Positions 15,155 through 17,398 of a stretch of 17,398 nucleotides of DNA are shown in pieces. The notes under the pieces were generated by a model. The model ran no database searches, was not told the DNA's origin, and saw only the letters and a list, made by a program, of their open reading frames with translations. Both the position numbers and the translations under genes were made by a program. Positions within the stretch are counted from its first letter, which is position 1. Each line of letters starts with the position of its first letter. Source of the DNA: Pseudolysobacter sp. (GTDB lineage: Bacteria; Pseudomonadota; Gammaproteobacteria; Xanthomonadales; Rhodanobacteraceae); the NCBI GenBank assembly GCA_025351985.1, contig JANXUW010000411.1, forward strand, positions 1 through 17,398, written 5' to 3'.

Positions 15155-17398
15155 ATGCCGTTTAATTCGATCCACCGCTATTTCTCGCCGCTCGCCATTG
15201 CGTTCGGTCTCGCCGTTTCCTCCGGCACGGCGTTCGCCACGGATTATCAGGATCACTACGAATTCGAGGCCAGCCTGTACGCGCCGTACACCGCGTCGGC
15301 CGATCACTCGCGCATCTTCGATCTGCACTTCCGTTTTCCGGGTGCGGACGACGGCACCGTGGTGGCGTGGCGTGTCGACATCGCCGATGACGACGGCTTC
15401 ACCGTGCGCACCTTGCGCGGCGAATCGCACATCGTGAATGGCGAGGGTTCGCAGCGCGTGCCGTGGTCCGAACGCGATCCGCAAAACGGTTCGCTGGCTT
15501 ACGGTTTTTATCACGTGCGCATGCGCGCCTAGGCGCTGAATCCGTTGACCGAACGCAGCTTCGCCTACGCGCCGTTGAACCAGCGCGTCGAACAAGCGCT
15601 GCAGATCAATCCGGACGAAGTGGCCGAGCAGACCTTCGATATCCAGGTCGGCAATGTGACCAAACCGGTAATGCCGGAATTTGCGGCGCTGCCAACCAGC
15701 GCATCGCAGAAGACCCCGGCACAACCGTCGCTGGAACAATCCGCGCCTGCCACCGACGGACTGCCCTACACCGTATATTTCGGCAATCTGCACAGCCAGA
15801 CCAACCACAGCGATGGCGGCGGCGATCTCAGCACGTGCACCGATGCGCAGAATCCGCAGGCCGGCAAATACGGCCCCGCCGATGCGTATCCGTACGCGTT
15901 GAACAAGGGCCTGGATATCCTCATGACGTCCGAGCACAACCATCTGTTCGATGGTTCGACCGGCACCAATGCATCGGCCAATCCGACCACGGCAAAAAAT
16001 CTGTATCAGTCGGGCCTGACCGCGGCAACGACGTTCAACGCTGCGCACCCCAACTTCCTCGCGATCTATGGCATGGAATGGGGCGTGATCAACAACGGCG
16101 GCCACCTGAACATCTTCAATTCGCCGAAGCTGCTGGAATGGGAAACCAACAGTTCGGGCCAGTTGATCGGTGACATCCTGACCGCCAAAGGCGACTACGC
16201 TGGCCTGTACACATTGATGAAAACCAACGGCTGGGTCGGCCAGTTCAACCATCCCGCCAGTAGCGGCCAGTTCAACGCCAACGGCGCGGATTTGGGCTAC
16301 ACCGCCGACGGCGATCAGGTGATGGCTTTGTGCGAAGTGCTGAACTCTTCGGCGTTCTCCAGCAACACCACGGAAACCGAAACCAGCCGCAGCACCTACG
16401 AAGGCGCCTGCAACAAAGCGCTCGAAGCGGGTTATCACGTCGCCTTCAGTTCGGACCAGGACAACCACTGCGCGAACTGGGGTGCGAGTTACACCAACCG
16501 CACCGGCATCCTGATTCCGACCGGCACCACGCTGACGTTGCAGAGCTTTCTCGATGCCGTCAATGCACGCCATGTTTTCGCCACGATGGACAAGACCGCG
16601 CAGCTGATCCTGACCACCAGCGGCGGCCATATCATGGGTGATCGCTTTAGCAATTCCGGCGCGCTCACGTTGACCGCGAATTACGCCAGCACGTCGGGCA
16701 AGACCGCATCGCAGGTGCAGATCTACACCGGCGTGCCGGGCAGCAACGGCACCGTGGCACTGCTCGGATCGACCGCGACGATCACCACCACACCGACCAC
16801 CGGCGTGCATTTCTATTACGCCAAGGTGACGCAGAGCGACGGCAACTCGTTGTGGTCGGCACCGGTGTGGGTGACGCAAGGCACGGGCGGCGGCGATACC
16901 ACGCCACCGACCGTAACTGCCGCGGAATCCGGCAGCAGCGGCACAATTACCTTGTCGGCCACGGCGAGCGATGCGGTCGGTGTCACCAAGGTCGAGTTGT
17001 ATGTCGATGGCACGCTGAAGGCGACCGATACGACATCGCCATATTCGAGCACGCTGGATTCGACCACGCTGGCCAACGGCAGCCACAGCCTGGTCGCGAA
17101 AGCCTACGATGCCGCGAACAACATCGGCACGAGCAGCACGGTGACGTTCTCGATCAATAACGCGACCAGCGGCGACACCACGCCACCCACCGTGAGCGCG
17201 AGCGAATCCGGCACGAGCGCCACGATCACGCTGTCGGCGACGGCGAGTGACAATGTCGGCGTGAGCAAGGTCGAGTTTTATATCGACGGCACGCTCAAGG
17301 TCAGCGATACGACGTCGCCGTATTCGACCACGCTCGACTCGACCACGCTGAGCAATGCGAGTCACAGCCTGGTCGCGAAGGCCTACGATGCGGCGAAC
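15155..17398 (+). pseudogene. Secreted PHP-domain phosphoesterase-like protein with Ig-like repeats, in-frame TAG at 15530, 3' end outside window
   Basis: Seen: start ATG at 15155 with GGGTGGG upstream, and a signal peptide of about 28 residues ending TAFA. A beta-rich N-terminal segment runs to codon 125, then TAG (15530-15532), after which the same frame continues without interruption to the window edge. The continuation has PHP-type metal motifs: GNLHSQTNHSDG (His213, His218), TSEHNHLFDG, GMEWGVINNGGHLN, FNHPASSG and SSDQDNH. Two Ig-like repeats of about 93 residues follow, the second cut by the edge. The context HVRMRA-stop-ALNPLTE suggests a CAG or similar sense codon changed to TAG. Family knowledge: PHP proteins hydrolyse phosphoesters with bound metals; secreted relatives are poorly characterised. 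As written, only a 125-residue non-catalytic fragment would be exported unless the stop is read through or is a sequence error. A downstream restart would lack the signal. Confidence 0.82.
16892..17398 (+). repeat. Tandem Ig-like domain repeats (279-bp unit, second copy truncated by window edge)
   Basis: Unit one (16892-17170) and unit two (17171-17398, partial) both begin Gly-Asp-Thr-Thr-Pro-Pro-Thr-Val. They share ATITLSATASD or close variants, VGV-x-KVE-x-Y-x-DGTLK, DTTSPYS-x-TLDSTTL and SHSLVAKAYDAAN. DNA identity is also high locally, for example CACAGCCTGGTCGCGAA in both. This is the bacterial Ig-like repeat type common in extracellular proteins; more copies probably follow to the right. 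Confidence 0.85.

Noticed and set aside
15530..15532. TAG as a reassigned sense codon
   Set aside because: sufS (7128-7130) and the acetyltransferase (6038-6040) both end with TAG at the expected family length.
15113..17365. 750-codon open frame antisense to the PHP-domain gene
   Set aside because: Its product is a low-complexity Arg/Gly/Val-rich sequence without motifs, while the plus-strand frame shows a signal peptide, metal motifs and repeats. It is a by-product of GC-rich codon use.
1..17398. CRISPR arrays, tRNA or rRNA genes, insertion sequences
   Set aside because: No regularly spaced direct repeats, cloverleaf-like sequences, rRNA signatures, transposase frames or terminal inverted repeats were seen on either strand.

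Overview
The window reads as chromosomal DNA of a Gram-negative gammaproteobacterium, most likely of the Xanthomonadales/Lysobacterales (Rhodanobacteraceae-like). This is inferred from the suf operon layout (Rrf2-type regulator, sufB, sufC, sufD, sufS and a SufU-type scaffold), the AmgK-MurU cell-wall recycling pair, a large secreted PA-containing subtilase and GC-rich codon use. Taxonomy was not tested by any search.

Layout. 1-765 (minus): N-terminal part of an exported di-heme cytochrome c peroxidase/MauG-like protein, frameshifted inside its second heme motif. A promoter with an overlapping Fur-box-like palindrome lies upstream. 1134-1787 (plus): a short signal peptidase I. 1788-2514: no convincing gene; it holds an AT-rich tract and a terminator-like hairpin just before the next gene. 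2515-5921 (plus): a large secreted S8 subtilase with a one-base frameshift that separates Asp/His from Ser. It is followed by a perfect 11-bp hairpin and a textbook intrinsic terminator.

13178 down to 6038 (minus): a suf iron-sulfur assembly operon, in the order Rrf2 regulator, sufB, LprI-like secreted protein, sufC, sufD, sufS, sufU, GNAT acetyltransferase. Several ATGA/GTGA start-stop overlaps suggest translational coupling. SufS supplies sulfur through SufU, the SufBCD complex assembles the cluster, and the Rrf2 protein (three cysteines) probably senses cluster status. A perfect GTACCA-AAA-TGGTAC palindrome at 13196-13210, between the regulator and the divergent amgK, is the obvious operator candidate. 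The LprI-like gene between sufB and sufC is an uncommon insertion.

13331-15042 (plus): amgK and murU, overlapping by ATGA, encode the kinase and uridylyltransferase of the MurNAc recycling shortcut to UDP-MurNAc. 15155-17398 (plus): a secreted PHP-type metallophosphoesterase-like protein with tandem Ig-like repeats that runs off the window and carries an in-frame TAG at codon 126.

The most notable overall signal is that all three large exported proteins carry one lesion each (two single-base deletions outside homopolymers and one nonsense codon), while all eleven other genes are intact. Either the window has residual sequence errors or the exported proteins are decaying. Sequence alone cannot decide.
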